From: an uncultured Pelagibacteraceae bacterium
GTDB taxonomy: Bacteria; Pseudomonadota; Alphaproteobacteria; Pelagibacterales; Pelagibacteraceae
Direction: 5' to 3'
NCBI GenBank assembly: GCA_902561095.1
Contig: CACEOF010000005.1
Location: forward strand, 1-64,000
DNA length: 64,000 nucleotides
How positions within the stretch are numbered: position 1 is the first letter of the stretch; every line of letters begins with the position of its first letter. Shown one piece after another: positions 18,418-27,650 of the stretch. The translations under genes and the position numbers were made by a program. Under the pieces are notes generated by a model. The model searched no databases and was not told where the DNA came from. It worked only from the letters and a program-made list of their open reading frames with translations.

Positions 18418-19368
18418 TTTAACTTTTTTTGAATCTTCTAAACTACCATCAAAAAAATCAAATATATTTTGAATAGTTTCTTTACCCATTCTTATCATGC
18501 ATTCCTCAGTGAAAGCTGCTGTATGTGGACTTAAAAAAACTTTCTTATTCTTCAAAAGAGGATTGTTTTCATTAGGAGGTTCAGTTTCAAATACATCCAA
18601 ACCAGCACCGAAGACTAAATTTTCGTTTAAAGCTCTATCTAAATCAACTTCATTTACAATACCTCCTCTGGCGGCATTGATTATAATGCAATTTTTTTTC
18701 ATATATTTAAGTAATTCATAGTTAATTATATTTTTTGTTTTATCATTCAAGGGTATGTGAAGTGATATTGCATCCATATCTTTTGAGGTTTCGCTTAAAT
18801 TATCCACTTTTGTACCACCACGTTTTTCTATAAATTCTTTAGAAACAAAAGGATCAAAAACAAAAACGTTCATTTCAAAACCAAGGCACCTTTTAATTAA
18901 GGCTTGTCCTATTCTACCAAATCCTGCAATTAAAATATTTTTATTCCAAAGCTCTAATGTTTTAGGTAATTTGTTTCTTTCGTTAAATTTTCCACTTTTT
19001 ACAGTGTCATCATACATGCTACCTCTTTTGGAAATATTTAAAATCATGAACATTACATGTTCAGCAACCGCAACAGCATTTGCAGTTGATGTAATTGCCA
19101 AAGTAATATTTTTTTTTTTTGAGACTTTTAAATCAATATTATCATATCCAACACCATGTCTTGAGATTATTCTAAGATTATTAGCAGCTTCAATTACTTC
19201 CCTACTTAGTTTAGCAGTTCTAATTGAAACACCGTCACAGTCTTTAATTTTATTTTTTAAAAAGTTTATTTCAATATTTTCTACAACTTCAAATTCGTAT
19301 TCAGAATTACTTTGTAATAACTTTATACCTTCCTGATGTATAGGCTGAATGATAAGAATTTTTTTCAT
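18412..19368 (-). CDS. D-isomer-specific 2-hydroxyacid dehydrogenase
   Basis: 318-residue NAD-dependent dehydrogenase of the phosphoglycerate dehydrogenase type. The nucleotide-binding motif is GFGRIGQAL (about 147-155). The catalytic triad regions are NAARGGIVNE with Arg, DVFETEPP with Glu and LSPHTAAFTEEC with His. It lacks the ACT domain of full SerA. The substrate is probably a sugar-derived hydroxy acid, judging by the neighbouring aldolase and aldehyde dehydrogenase on the same strand, but serine biosynthesis cannot be excluded. Confidence 0.85.
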   Translation of the reverse strand: MKKILIIQPIHQEGIKLLQSNSEYEFEVVENIEINFLKNKIKDCDGVSIRTAKLSREVIEAANNLRIISRHGVGYDNIDLKVSKKKNITLAITSTANAVAVAEHVMFMILNISKRGSMYDDTVKSGKFNERNKLPKTLELWNKNILIAGFGRIGQALIKRCLGFEMNVFVFDPFVSKEFIEKRGGTKVDNLSETSKDMDAISLHIPLNDKTKNIINYELLKYMKKNCIIINAARGGIVNEVDLDRALNENLVFGAGLDVFETEPPNENNPLLKNKKVFLSPHTAAFTEECMIRMGKETIQNIFDFFDGSLEDSKKVKL

Positions 19369-19399
19369 TTAGTTTATTGATTTTTGTAAAGTTTATTTA

Positions 19400-20191
19400 T
19401 CAGTAAGTACTCGACTCTTCTTTTTTTAAAGAACCTCTCATTTTATCTACTATTGCTTTCGCACCTGAGCTCATAGCTCTTTGATCAGCACCAATTGTCA
19501 CAAAATTAAATCCTTTATCAATCATTTTAAGAGCATACTCTGGGCTACCGTTGTGAATACCAGAAAAAACATTATTTTTTTTTGCATGCTCAAGTATTCT
19601 TAAAATTTCAGAATATGCCTTTGACTCTGCAGGCCTGTCAAAACCTGGCGCTTCACCGATCGCAAGACTTAAATCAGCAGGACCAATATAAATTCCATCT
19701 AAACCTGGAGTAGACATTATTTCGTCTAGTTTTTCCAAAGACTCTTTTGTTTCAATCATTGCAAACTTAAGCACTTCATCATTTGCATGATCTGCATAAT
19801 CTCCTCCGCCATAAATTAGACCTCTGATTGGACCAAAACTTCTATATCCTTTAGGAGGATACATGCATGCTTTAACAAACTTTTCTGCTTCATTTCGATT
19901 GCTTACCATTGGACAAATTATGCCGTAACAACCTGCGTCTAGAATTTTCATTATTTGACCAGGTTCATTCCAATTCACACGTGCAAGAGGAGTAACATCG
20001 GTTGTGGATATAGTTTGAAGCATTGGAAGTGCGTTAGTGTAATCAACTAATCCATGTTGCATATCAATTGTAAGAGAGTCCCATCCCAGATGTGCCATAA
20101 CCTCTGCTGAAACTGTACTTGGAATTTGTAGCCATCCATTAATGACTGATTTTCCCTCCATCATCATTTGTTTAATTTTATTTTTTCTCAT
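19400..20191 (-). CDS. HpcH/HpaI-family class II aldolase
   Basis: 263-residue metal-dependent pyruvate aldolase. Family motifs are VMAHLGWDSLTIDMQHGLVDY near residues 31-51, the ARVNWNEPGQIMKILDAG stretch, CPMVSNRNEAEKFV, and metal-ligand Glu in MIETKESL with Asp in GIYIGPADLSLA. Relatives cleave 2-keto-3-deoxy sugar acids, for example RhmA for 2-keto-3-deoxy-L-rhamnonate and GarL for keto-deoxy-glucarate. It is 1 base downstream of the aldehyde dehydrogenase, which would oxidise the released aldehyde. The rhamnonate-dehydratase-like gene at 30-31 kb makes a RhmA-like role plausible. Confidence 0.87.
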   Translation of the reverse strand: MRKNKIKQMMMEGKSVINGWLQIPSTVSAEVMAHLGWDSLTIDMQHGLVDYTNALPMLQTISTTDVTPLARVNWNEPGQIMKILDAGCYGIICPMVSNRNEAEKFVKACMYPPKGYRSFGPIRGLIYGGGDYADHANDEVLKFAMIETKESLEKLDEIMSTPGLDGIYIGPADLSLAIGEAPGFDRPAESKAYSEILRILEHAKKNNVFSGIHNGSPEYALKMIDKGFNFVTIGADQRAMSSGAKAIVDKMRGSLKKEESSTY

Positions 20192-20192
20192 T

Positions 20193-21635
20193 TTAAGCCT
20201 TTAAGGCCATATGAGTGTATTTAACATTTAAATAATCTTTTATTGCCATTGATCCGCCCTCACGTCCATATCCAGTTTGTTTTATTCCTCCAAATGGTGC
20301 TTCAGCAATTGCTACAGCACCCGTGTTTACAGCAACACATCCTGTTTCTAAAAGTTCAGATCCTCTATTAGCCTTATCCATTGAGTTAGTGTAAAGATAA
20401 CTACAAAGACCTAGATCATTATCATTTGCTCTTTCAATGACTTCATCAAAAGTTTTAAATGCTAACATAGGAACCAACGGGCCAAATGGTTCTTCTTTCA
20501 TAATCGTGAAGTTATCTTCTACCTTATCAAAAACTGTTGGTTCATAATAAAAACCTTTGTTAAAACCTGACGGTCTTTTTCCACCCATTAAAACTTCTGC
20601 TCCCTCTTTTTTCGTTGTATCAACTAATTTTTCAATTTCCTCTAATCTTTTCGCAGTTGTCAATGGACCAAGGTTTACTCCTTCGTCCATACCATTACCA
20701 ATTTTTAATTTTTTTGCTCTATTTATAAAAGCGTTGATAAACTCATCTTTAACATTTTCTTGAATATAAAATCGATTAGGGGATATACAAACTTGCCCAT
20801 TATTTCTAAATTTAGCTGCTATAGCAATATCAGCTACATTATCAATATTTACATCATCACAAACTATAAAAGGAGAGTGACCACTGAGTTCCATTGTAAC
20901 TCTTTGTACTTTGTCTGCAGCTTTTTTAAGTATTAATTTTCCTACTCTAGTTGAACCTGTGATAGAAACTTTTTTAACAATATCAGATTCCAATAATTCA
21001 TTTGAAATTTCAGCTGGATCACCAGATAAAAGATTTACAACACCATCAGGAACACCAGCTTGTTTACAGATATCAACTAATTCCATCACAGCACCAGGAG
21101 TAATTACATCAGGTTTACAGATAACAGAACAACCTGCAGCTAAAGCTGTCGAAATTTTTCTAGCTGCTAAAACAATTGGAAAATTCCACGGTATCAACGC
21201 AGCTACTACTCCTACTGGTTGATAATAAACATGAACTCTAGTATCTGGAAATCTACTTTGAACTGTTTGGCCATAAATTCTTTTTGTCTCTTCTGCATTC
21301 CACTCAAAAATATCAGCTGCTCCTCCAACTTCACCAACACCCTCTGTAAGGGGTTTTCCAACCTCAAGTGTTAGCCATTTTGCAAGAACATCTTTTTTTT
21401 CTCTCATTAAATCGGCAATTTTTCTAAGAACATATGATCTTTGCCATGGAGTTGTAGTGCTCCAAACTTTTAGTCCTTTTTCAGCAGACTTAAGTGCCTT
21501 TTGAACTTCAATAGAAGATGCTTTTGATGCACTACCAATTACCTCTTCTGTTGCAGGATTAATAACGTCATATGTTTCTTTTTTCTCTGACTGTTCCCAC
21601 TTTCCATCGATGAATTGTCCAAACTTGTTATACAT
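20193..21635 (-). CDS. NAD(P)-dependent aldehyde dehydrogenase
   Basis: 480-residue ALDH. The catalytic Cys283 lies in NNGQVCISPNRFY, the general base Glu249 in MELSGHSPF, and the cofactor motif is GSTRVGKLI at 227-235. The overall pattern resembles succinate-semialdehyde or alpha-ketoglutarate-semialdehyde dehydrogenases. In this context it could oxidise an aldehyde released by the downstream aldolase, or a semialdehyde end product of sugar-acid or inositol breakdown. It is not a clear malonate-semialdehyde (CoA-acylating, IolA/MmsA) type. It is divergent from iolD across 87 AT-rich bases that must hold both promoters. Confidence 0.88.
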   Translation of the reverse strand: MYNKFGQFIDGKWEQSEKKETYDVINPATEEVIGSASKASSIEVQKALKSAEKGLKVWSTTTPWQRSYVLRKIADLMREKKDVLAKWLTLEVGKPLTEGVGEVGGAADIFEWNAEETKRIYGQTVQSRFPDTRVHVYYQPVGVVAALIPWNFPIVLAARKISTALAAGCSVICKPDVITPGAVMELVDICKQAGVPDGVVNLLSGDPAEISNELLESDIVKKVSITGSTRVGKLILKKAADKVQRVTMELSGHSPFIVCDDVNIDNVADIAIAAKFRNNGQVCISPNRFYIQENVKDEFINAFINRAKKLKIGNGMDEGVNLGPLTTAKRLEEIEKLVDTTKKEGAEVLMGGKRPSGFNKGFYYEPTVFDKVEDNFTIMKEEPFGPLVPMLAFKTFDEVIERANDNDLGLCSYLYTNSMDKANRGSELLETGCVAVNTGAVAIAEAPFGGIKQTGYGREGGSMAIKDYLNVKYTHMALKA

Positions 21636-21722
21636 AGTTTTTTTGGTTTACTTAGTTAGGTTTTTTAATTTATAAATATACTCAAATATAAACACCATAC
21701 GAAAAAAAAATATACAAATTTT

Positions 21723-23567
21723 ATGAAAAAAGTAACCCTCACCTGTGCTCACGCAATAGTAAAATATTTAATTGCACAAAAAATATTAATTGACGGCAAA
21801 AAGGAGCCATTATTTCCTGGAGTATTCGGGATATTTGGACATGGTAATGTTGCATGTTTAGGACAAGCTTTAGAGGAAAATCAAAAAGATTTACCAACGT
21901 ACAGGGGACATCATGAACAAAATATGGCTCTAACAGGAATAGGTTATGCTAGAGGAAAAAGAAGACAACAAATTTTTATAGCAACTTCATCCGTTGGACC
22001 CGGTGCAACTAATATGGTTACAGCTGCAGCTGTTGCATTGAGCAATAGATTACCAATTTTATTCTTACCTGGTGATACTTATGCAAACAGAATGCCAGAT
22101 CCAGTTTTACAACAAGTAGAACATTTTAATAATCCTGGAATTACAGCAAACGATGCATTTAAACCAGTCACGAGATATTTTGACAGAATAACAAGACCAG
22201 AGCAAATTATACAATCTTTTCCAAATGCAATTCAAACAATGTTAGATCCATCTGATTGTGGTCCAGCTTGCATATCGTTGTGTCAAGATATTCAAGGACA
22301 GACATTCGATTATCCTGAAGATTTTTTTAAAGAGAGAATTCATTCAATTAGAAGACCAAGACCAGATGATTTTCAAATAAAAGAAGCTGCTGAAAAAATT
22401 AAAAAATCAAAAAAACCAATTATAATTTCTGGTGGTGGAGTCTTTTATTCTAATGCAATGGAGGAATTAAGTAACTTTGCAATTAAACATAATATACCTG
22501 TTACTCAAACCGTAATGGGATATTCAACAATGAAAAGAGACCACACTCATTATGCTGGTCAAATAGGAGGTCTAGGTGGTAAAAATACCAATAACCTTGC
22601 TAAAGAAACTGATCTTGCAATTGCGGTAGGAACAAAGCTTGCTGACTTTACTACAGGGTCATGGGCTAATTTTGAAAATGAAAACTTTAACCTTCTATCA
22701 ATTAATGTTTCAAGATTTGATGCAAATAAACATTTAGCTCAAGCGGTAGTAGGAGATGCAAAAGTTTCATTAATTGAACTTTCTAAAGCTTTAGGAGAAT
22801 GGAAAGCTAGTGATGAATGGAATAAAAAATCACAAAGAGAATTAAAAATTTGGAATGAACATATTGATAAAGAGAGTGCTCCAACAAACCAAGAAATACC
22901 TAGTTATATTCAAGTAATCGGAGCTATTTATAGAAATTCAGATCCAACAGACATAGCAGTAACTGCTGCTGGTGGTCTTGTTGGTGAAGTTGTTCAGGTT
23001 TGGCGTCCAAAAGAATTAAACACACATGAAAGTGAATGGGGTTTTAGCTGTATGAGTTATGAAATCTCAGGTGCGCTAGGTATAAAAATGGCTAACCCAG
23101 ACAAAGAAGTGATTTCGTTTGTAGGTGATGGATCATATTTACTCAACAATACAGATATTTATTCTTCGGTGATTACAAAAAATAAGCTAATTATAATTGT
23201 TTGTGATAATGGAGGTTTTGCAGTTATTAATAGACTACAATTGTTTAAGGGTGGAAAAGAGTTTAATAATTTATTGAAGAGTTCTAAAACCCCTGGATTA
23301 GTTGATGTCAATTTTGCAAAACATGCTGAAAGCATGGGGGCTAAATCAGAACATGTTACGTCAATTTCAGACCTTGAAGAAGCATTTAAACGAGCAAAGA
23401 AGTCAGATGTGACTTACGTTATTTCTATAAAAACTCATGCATATAAATGGGTAGAAGGTTCGGCTTTTTGGGATAGTCCAACTTTGGAAATTCCCTCAAC
23501 AAAAGAAAATAAAGAAGCTTTAAAACTTCATAAAGACGGTAAGTCCAAACAAAGACAAGGTATCTAG
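21723..23567 (+). CDS. iolD: 3D-trihydroxycyclohexanedione acylhydrolase
   Basis: Thiamine-diphosphate enzyme that opens the inositol ring, converting the IolE product to 5-deoxy-glucuronate. At 614 residues it has the usual IolD length. Visible blocks are GVFGIFGHGNVACLGQAL, the TPP-activating Glu in YRGHHEQNMA, the central IISGGGV domain, and the C-terminal TPP/Mg motif GDGSYLLNN followed by IIIVCDNGGFAVINRLQ. Its need for TPP links this locus to the vitamin transporter at 44 kb. The gene is 8 bases from the next Gfo/Idh gene. Confidence 0.94.
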   Translation: MKKVTLTCAHAIVKYLIAQKILIDGKKEPLFPGVFGIFGHGNVACLGQALEENQKDLPTYRGHHEQNMALTGIGYARGKRRQQIFIATSSVGPGATNMVTAAAVALSNRLPILFLPGDTYANRMPDPVLQQVEHFNNPGITANDAFKPVTRYFDRITRPEQIIQSFPNAIQTMLDPSDCGPACISLCQDIQGQTFDYPEDFFKERIHSIRRPRPDDFQIKEAAEKIKKSKKPIIISGGGVFYSNAMEELSNFAIKHNIPVTQTVMGYSTMKRDHTHYAGQIGGLGGKNTNNLAKETDLAIAVGTKLADFTTGSWANFENENFNLLSINVSRFDANKHLAQAVVGDAKVSLIELSKALGEWKASDEWNKKSQRELKIWNEHIDKESAPTNQEIPSYIQVIGAIYRNSDPTDIAVTAAGGLVGEVVQVWRPKELNTHESEWGFSCMSYEISGALGIKMANPDKEVISFVGDGSYLLNNTDIYSSVITKNKLIIIVCDNGGFAVINRLQLFKGGKEFNNLLKSSKTPGLVDVNFAKHAESMGAKSEHVTSISDLEEAFKRAKKSDVTYVISIKTHAYKWVEGSAFWDSPTLEIPSTKENKEALKLHKDGKSKQRQGI

Positions 23568-23574
23568 TTTTTCA

Positions 23575-24729
23575 ATGAATAAAGTATTTAAGGTAGGTTT
23601 GATAGGATGCGGACATATAGCAGAAACCTATTTTAGAGGACACCAATATTTTAATAATTTTAAAATTGTAGCTTGTGCAGATATTAATCAAAAAGCTGCG
23701 GATAAATGTGCAAAACTGTATAATATTAAATCTAAAACAGTCAATGATATTCTTAATGATAATGAGATAGATGCAATTCTTAATCTAACAATTCCCCAAT
23801 CTCATTACTCAGTATCTAAAAGAGTTTTAAATGCTGGTAAACATGTTTATTCAGAAAAACCTTTAGCAACATACTTTGAAAAGGGCAAAGAACTGGTGGC
23901 TCTAGCAAAAAAAAAGAAACTTTATATTGGTAATGCGCCTGATACTTTTTTAGGTGGAGGAATACAAAAAGCAAGAGAATTAATCGATTCTGATTTGATT
24001 GGAGATATAAAACTTGGTAATGCAATTTTTGCTTTTCCTGGAGTAGAGTCTTTTCATCCAAAACCAGAGTCTTGGTATAGAAAAGAGGGGGGACCTGTAA
24101 TTGATATGGGACCTTATTTTTTTACAACACTTGTTAACTTGCTTGGACCAGCGAAACAAGTACAGGGAAGAACATTAACAGCTTTTAAAAAAAGAACTTA
24201 CGGGGCTGGGCCAAAAAAAAATAGATCTTTTAAAGTGGAAACACCCACAACTTATTTAGCAACCATTCAGTTTCATACAGGAGCAATTATTCAGGTCACT
24301 CTTTCTTTTGATGTAGTTAATCATCAAAGAAATCATATGGAGCTATATGGAACTAAAGGATCAATAATTGTGCCTGACCCTAATATGTTTGGTGGTTCAG
24401 TTTATATTTCAGTTACCGAGGGAGGTAGGTGGGGAGAGCATAAAACTGATAAAATGCATTTAGGAAAAATAAATATTACCTCATCCAGTGTTAGATCGAA
24501 TGAGTCTCCTACCAACGCTAATTATAGAAGTGTTGGTTTATCTGAAATGCTTTATGCTATCCAACAAAAAAAAAAGCATAGGTGTTCAGGCGAATTATCG
24601 CTTCATGTTTTAGATATCATTCAATCAACAATGAGAGCTGCTAATACTGGGATTCCGCAAAAAATAACAACTAAATGTGAAAAACCAAAAAAATTTACTG
24701 AGGAAGAAGTCAAGCGTTTACTTATTTAA
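23575..24729 (+). CDS. Gfo/Idh/MocA-family oxidoreductase
   Basis: 384-residue dehydrogenase with GLIGCGHIAETY as Rossmann motif near residue 9, the catalytic SEKPLAT, and GGPVIDMGPYFFTTLVNLLG as the substrate-domain signature. It is the third member of this family in 10 kb and lies directly after iolD. The most likely role is oxidation of an inositol or sugar isomer, or of an intermediate, with NAD(P). Its last codons are followed at once by the ATG of the hydroxyacid dehydrogenase. Confidence 0.85.
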   Translation: MNKVFKVGLIGCGHIAETYFRGHQYFNNFKIVACADINQKAADKCAKLYNIKSKTVNDILNDNEIDAILNLTIPQSHYSVSKRVLNAGKHVYSEKPLATYFEKGKELVALAKKKKLYIGNAPDTFLGGGIQKARELIDSDLIGDIKLGNAIFAFPGVESFHPKPESWYRKEGGPVIDMGPYFFTTLVNLLGPAKQVQGRTLTAFKKRTYGAGPKKNRSFKVETPTTYLATIQFHTGAIIQVTLSFDVVNHQRNHMELYGTKGSIIVPDPNMFGGSVYISVTEGGRWGEHKTDKMHLGKINITSSSVRSNESPTNANYRSVGLSEMLYAIQQKKKHRCSGELSLHVLDIIQSTMRAANTGIPQKITTKCEKPKKFTEEEVKRLLI

Positions 24730-25752
24730 ATGAAAAAACAAATTGTTATTCTGGATCCTTTTCCAAGAACACTAAAGCTAATTTTTTCTAAAGACAAATT
24801 CAAAGAATTAAAATCAAACTACAAACTCATTCATGCTCCAAAAAAATATAAAAAAAACTTTTATAATAAAAATATTCAAAAAGCCTCATTTATTATAGGA
24901 CAACCTGATTTATCAAAAGATCTACTCGTCAAAGCAAAAAAGTTGAAAGCAATCATTAATGTTGAAAGTAATTTTATAAATAATATGGATTACCAATATT
25001 GTTTTAAAAAAGGTATCAATGTAATTGCAACTTCGCCAGTTTTTTCAAAGCCGGTTGCTGAAATTGCACTTGGGATGACTTTATCTTTACTGAGAAACAT
25101 CCATAACGCTCATTCAGATTTTATCAAAGGAAAAGAAAAATATGGGCTAGAAAGCAATCTTAACGCATCATTGTTGTCAGGGAAAAAAATAGGTTTATTA
25201 GGTTTTGGAGATCTAGCTAAATCTCTCTATCCATTATTGTTACCTTTTTCTAAAGATATTAATGTTTATGATCCATGGATTCCAAAACATAATATTCAAA
25301 AGTTAGGTTTTAAAAGCATCAGCTTAAATAGAATGTTTGAAAGTTGCGAAGTTATATATGTATTGGCTACCGTCACTACTAAAAATAAACACTTTATAAA
25401 TAAAAAATTATTAAATAAGATGAAATTAAACTCATGTTTCATTTTAATGAGTCGAGCAGCAGTAGTAAATTTTAATGATCTAATAAAAGAAGTAAAAAAA
25501 AGAAAAATTCTTGTTGCAACTGATGTTTTTCCAGAAGAACCAGTTTCAAAGGATAGTTCGTTAAGAAAAGTGAAAAATATATTGTTTTCTGCTCACAGAG
25601 CTGGAGCATTAAAGTCAGCTTTTTTTGATATGGGAGATATTGTTTTAAAAGATATGAGTTTAATGACAAAAAATTTAAAACCAAAATTCTGCAAAATGGC
25701 AAATAAGAAAACTATCAATCTTCTCGCATCAAAACCTGTTGCAATTAATTGA
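24730..25752 (+). CDS. D-2-hydroxyacid dehydrogenase-like protein
   Basis: 340-residue member of the D-isomer-specific 2-hydroxyacid dehydrogenase family. Cofactor motif GLLGFGDLAKSL lies near 155-166. The active-site regions are MSRAAVVNF (Arg), DVFPEEPV (Glu) and FSAHRAGAL (His), so the triad is present though flanking residues differ from canonical enzymes. The N-terminal domain is divergent and Lys rich. It starts immediately after the preceding gene and is 22 bases before the ABC ATPase, so it belongs to the iolD-ABC transporter operon. Confidence 0.78.
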   Translation: MKKQIVILDPFPRTLKLIFSKDKFKELKSNYKLIHAPKKYKKNFYNKNIQKASFIIGQPDLSKDLLVKAKKLKAIINVESNFINNMDYQYCFKKGINVIATSPVFSKPVAEIALGMTLSLLRNIHNAHSDFIKGKEKYGLESNLNASLLSGKKIGLLGFGDLAKSLYPLLLPFSKDINVYDPWIPKHNIQKLGFKSISLNRMFESCEVIYVLATVTTKNKHFINKKLLNKMKLNSCFILMSRAAVVNFNDLIKEVKKRKILVATDVFPEEPVSKDSSLRKVKNILFSAHRAGALKSAFFDMGDIVLKDMSLMTKNLKPKFCKMANKKTINLLASKPVAIN

Positions 25753-25774
25753 TTTTTTTATATTTTCGTAATTT

Positions 25775-26524
25775 ATGTCAATTTTCACCAATCCACTATT
25801 AGAAGCAAAAGGAATTACGAAATATTTTGGAACAATTACTGCATTAGAAAATGTTGACCTTAAAGTGCATGCAGGAGAATGTTTAGGAGTTGTTGGTGAC
25901 AATGGAGCAGGCAAATCAACTCTCATGAAAGTTTTATCAGGGTTATACAAACCTAGTGCAGGTTCATTATATTTTCAGGGGAAAGAAGAGATTTTAGAAA
26001 GTCCAAAAGACTCACAAAACTTAGGATTAGAAATGGTTTATCAAGATCTTGCTTTGGCTGGAAATTTACCTATTGGAGAAAACATTTTTTTAGGAAGAGA
26101 ACCAACTAAAAATGTGGGTTTCTTGAAATTTTTAGATTTTAATAAAATAAAAGAATTAACTAATGCTCATTTAGGAAAACTTAAGATAAATGTTAAGAGT
26201 GCAGATCAAAAAGTAGAAGAACTATCTGGAGGTCAAAGACAAGCTGTTGCAATTGCTAGATCAACAGCATTTAATGCAAAAGTTGTTATTATGGATGAAC
26301 CTACAGCAGCCCTTGCAATTAAAGAAGTTGGAAAAGTATTAGATCTTATTAATAGTCTAAAAAAAACTGGTGTTGGCGTGATAGTTATAAGTCACAGAAT
26401 GGATGATATTTTTTCTGTTTGTGATCGAGTAATGGCTCTATTTCAAGGTACAAATTTTGCAGAGTCTGAACTTTCAAATACTTCAAGGGATGAAGTAATT
26501 GGATGGATTATGGGTAAAAAATAA
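25775..26524 (+). CDS. sugar/polyol ABC importer ATPase (single domain)
   Basis: 249-residue ATP-binding subunit with Walker A GDNGAGKST, signature LSGGQRQAVAIAR and Walker B VVIMDEPTAAL. Sequence style (AGECLGVVGDNGAGKSTL, YQDLALAGNLPIGENIFLGRE) is that of the ribose/fructose/inositol CUT2 class. Most CUT2 ATPases are tandem fusions of about 500 residues; this one has one domain, as in the FrcA type. It likely works as a homodimer with the permease that begins 1 base after its stop. The inositol gene context suggests myo-inositol as a substrate, though the sequence does not prove it. Confidence 0.88.
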   Translation: MSIFTNPLLEAKGITKYFGTITALENVDLKVHAGECLGVVGDNGAGKSTLMKVLSGLYKPSAGSLYFQGKEEILESPKDSQNLGLEMVYQDLALAGNLPIGENIFLGREPTKNVGFLKFLDFNKIKELTNAHLGKLKINVKSADQKVEELSGGQRQAVAIARSTAFNAKVVIMDEPTAALAIKEVGKVLDLINSLKKTGVGVIVISHRMDDIFSVCDRVMALFQGTNFAESELSNTSRDEVIGWIMGKK

Positions 26525-26525
26525 A

Positions 26526-27539
26526 ATGGAAGAAAAAGATAATAAGAAAGAAAGTCTATATCTAAAGTTAATGCCCTATATTGAAAAGTATGGCATTCTT
26601 TTATTGCTTGTACTTATGATATTGGTAATGCACATTTTGCAACCAGATGTATTCTTATCATGGAGAAACGTAACCAACGTTTTCAAACAAATCTCTTGGC
26701 AGTCTATGTTAGCCTTAGGGGTCTTCATGGTTATCGTAACCGCTGGAATAGATCTATCTGTTGGTTCAATAATGATGTTGTCACTGATGGTTTTAGCAAT
26801 TGTAGCCAAAGCAGGAGCGCCCTGGTTTATAGTTGTCATAACTCCTCTAATAGCGGGTTTTTTATGTGGTTTGTTTAATGGAGCAGGTATTACTTTATTA
26901 AGGATGCCCCATCCATTTATAATGACCTTAGGAACACTTTATATATTCAGAGGAACAGGGAATTTAATATCAGGTGGAACTCCAATTAGTGGTTTCACAG
27001 ATGAAGTTAGATACCTGGGTCATGGTAGAATTGATCTTACTTGGTTAGGATTAGAAAAGTCACAGTATCTGCCCGTTAGTTTGGTTTTAATCGCAGTCGT
27101 ATATATTATTTTTTGGTTTTTTCTAAATCATAGTAGAACAGGCAAATGGATTTATGCAATAGGTGGAAATCCAAGTGCTGCTAGAGCATCAGGTATAAAT
27201 GTAAATAAAATTTTAATCATAGTATATTCTCTTTGTGGTTTCTTATCTGGAATTGGTGCATTAATTTTAGCTGGAAGGACCGACTCTGGTTATCCAAATG
27301 CAGGTTTACAATCCGAATTAGATGCTATTGCAGCATGCATTATTGGAGGAGCAAGTTTTTTTGGTGGAAGAGGAACAGTATTAGGAGTTTTTGCTGGAGT
27401 CATGATTATGGGTATTTTAAGAAATGGACTTAATTTAATGGATGTAAGTTCATTTTGGCAGCAGGTTTTAATCGGCTCAATTATTGTTATAGCTGTTTAC
27501 ATAGATGTTCTGAGAAGAGACTTAGGAACTAGAAAATAA
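26526..27539 (+). CDS. CUT2-type sugar/polyol ABC permease
   Basis: 337-residue inner-membrane subunit with about ten hydrophobic segments. Family blocks are TAGIDLSVGSIMMLSLM, MPHPFIMTLGTLYIFRGTGN, AIGGNPSAARASGINV and IACIIGGASFFGGRGTVLG, as in RbsC and FrcC. The start is placed at 26526, 1 base after the ATPase stop; the in-frame ATG at 26499 would read through the end of the ATPase gene. The N-terminal 20 residues are charged and cytoplasmic. Confidence 0.9.
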   Translation: MEEKDNKKESLYLKLMPYIEKYGILLLLVLMILVMHILQPDVFLSWRNVTNVFKQISWQSMLALGVFMVIVTAGIDLSVGSIMMLSLMVLAIVAKAGAPWFIVVITPLIAGFLCGLFNGAGITLLRMPHPFIMTLGTLYIFRGTGNLISGGTPISGFTDEVRYLGHGRIDLTWLGLEKSQYLPVSLVLIAVVYIIFWFFLNHSRTGKWIYAIGGNPSAARASGINVNKILIIVYSLCGFLSGIGALILAGRTDSGYPNAGLQSELDAIAACIIGGASFFGGRGTVLGVFAGVMIMGILRNGLNLMDVSSFWQQVLIGSIIVIAVYIDVLRRDLGTRK

Positions 27540-27550
27540 TTATAATCAGT

Positions 27551-27564
27551 TTTTACACGTAAAA
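27551..27564. promoter_or_regulatory. palindrome upstream of sugar-binding protein gene
   Basis: TTTTAC-AC-GTAAAA, a 6-base inverted repeat with a 2-base centre, in the 111-base gap between the permease and the binding-protein gene. Its size and symmetry are those of a LacI- or GntR-family operator. An AT-rich promoter-like stretch follows it. The regulator is not in this window. Confidence 0.35.
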
Positions 27565-27650
27565 GTTGTTTTGACTTTATAAACAGTTGAATTTTTTCTC
27601 AAATTTTTATTTAATTTAGATTATTTAAATAACAATAGGGGAATAAATAA

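Noticed and set aside
18947..19140. Poly-A/poly-T runs as possible frameshift sites
   Set aside because: Runs of 8-10 A or T occur throughout this AT-rich sequence, and the genes containing them have intact full-length frames.
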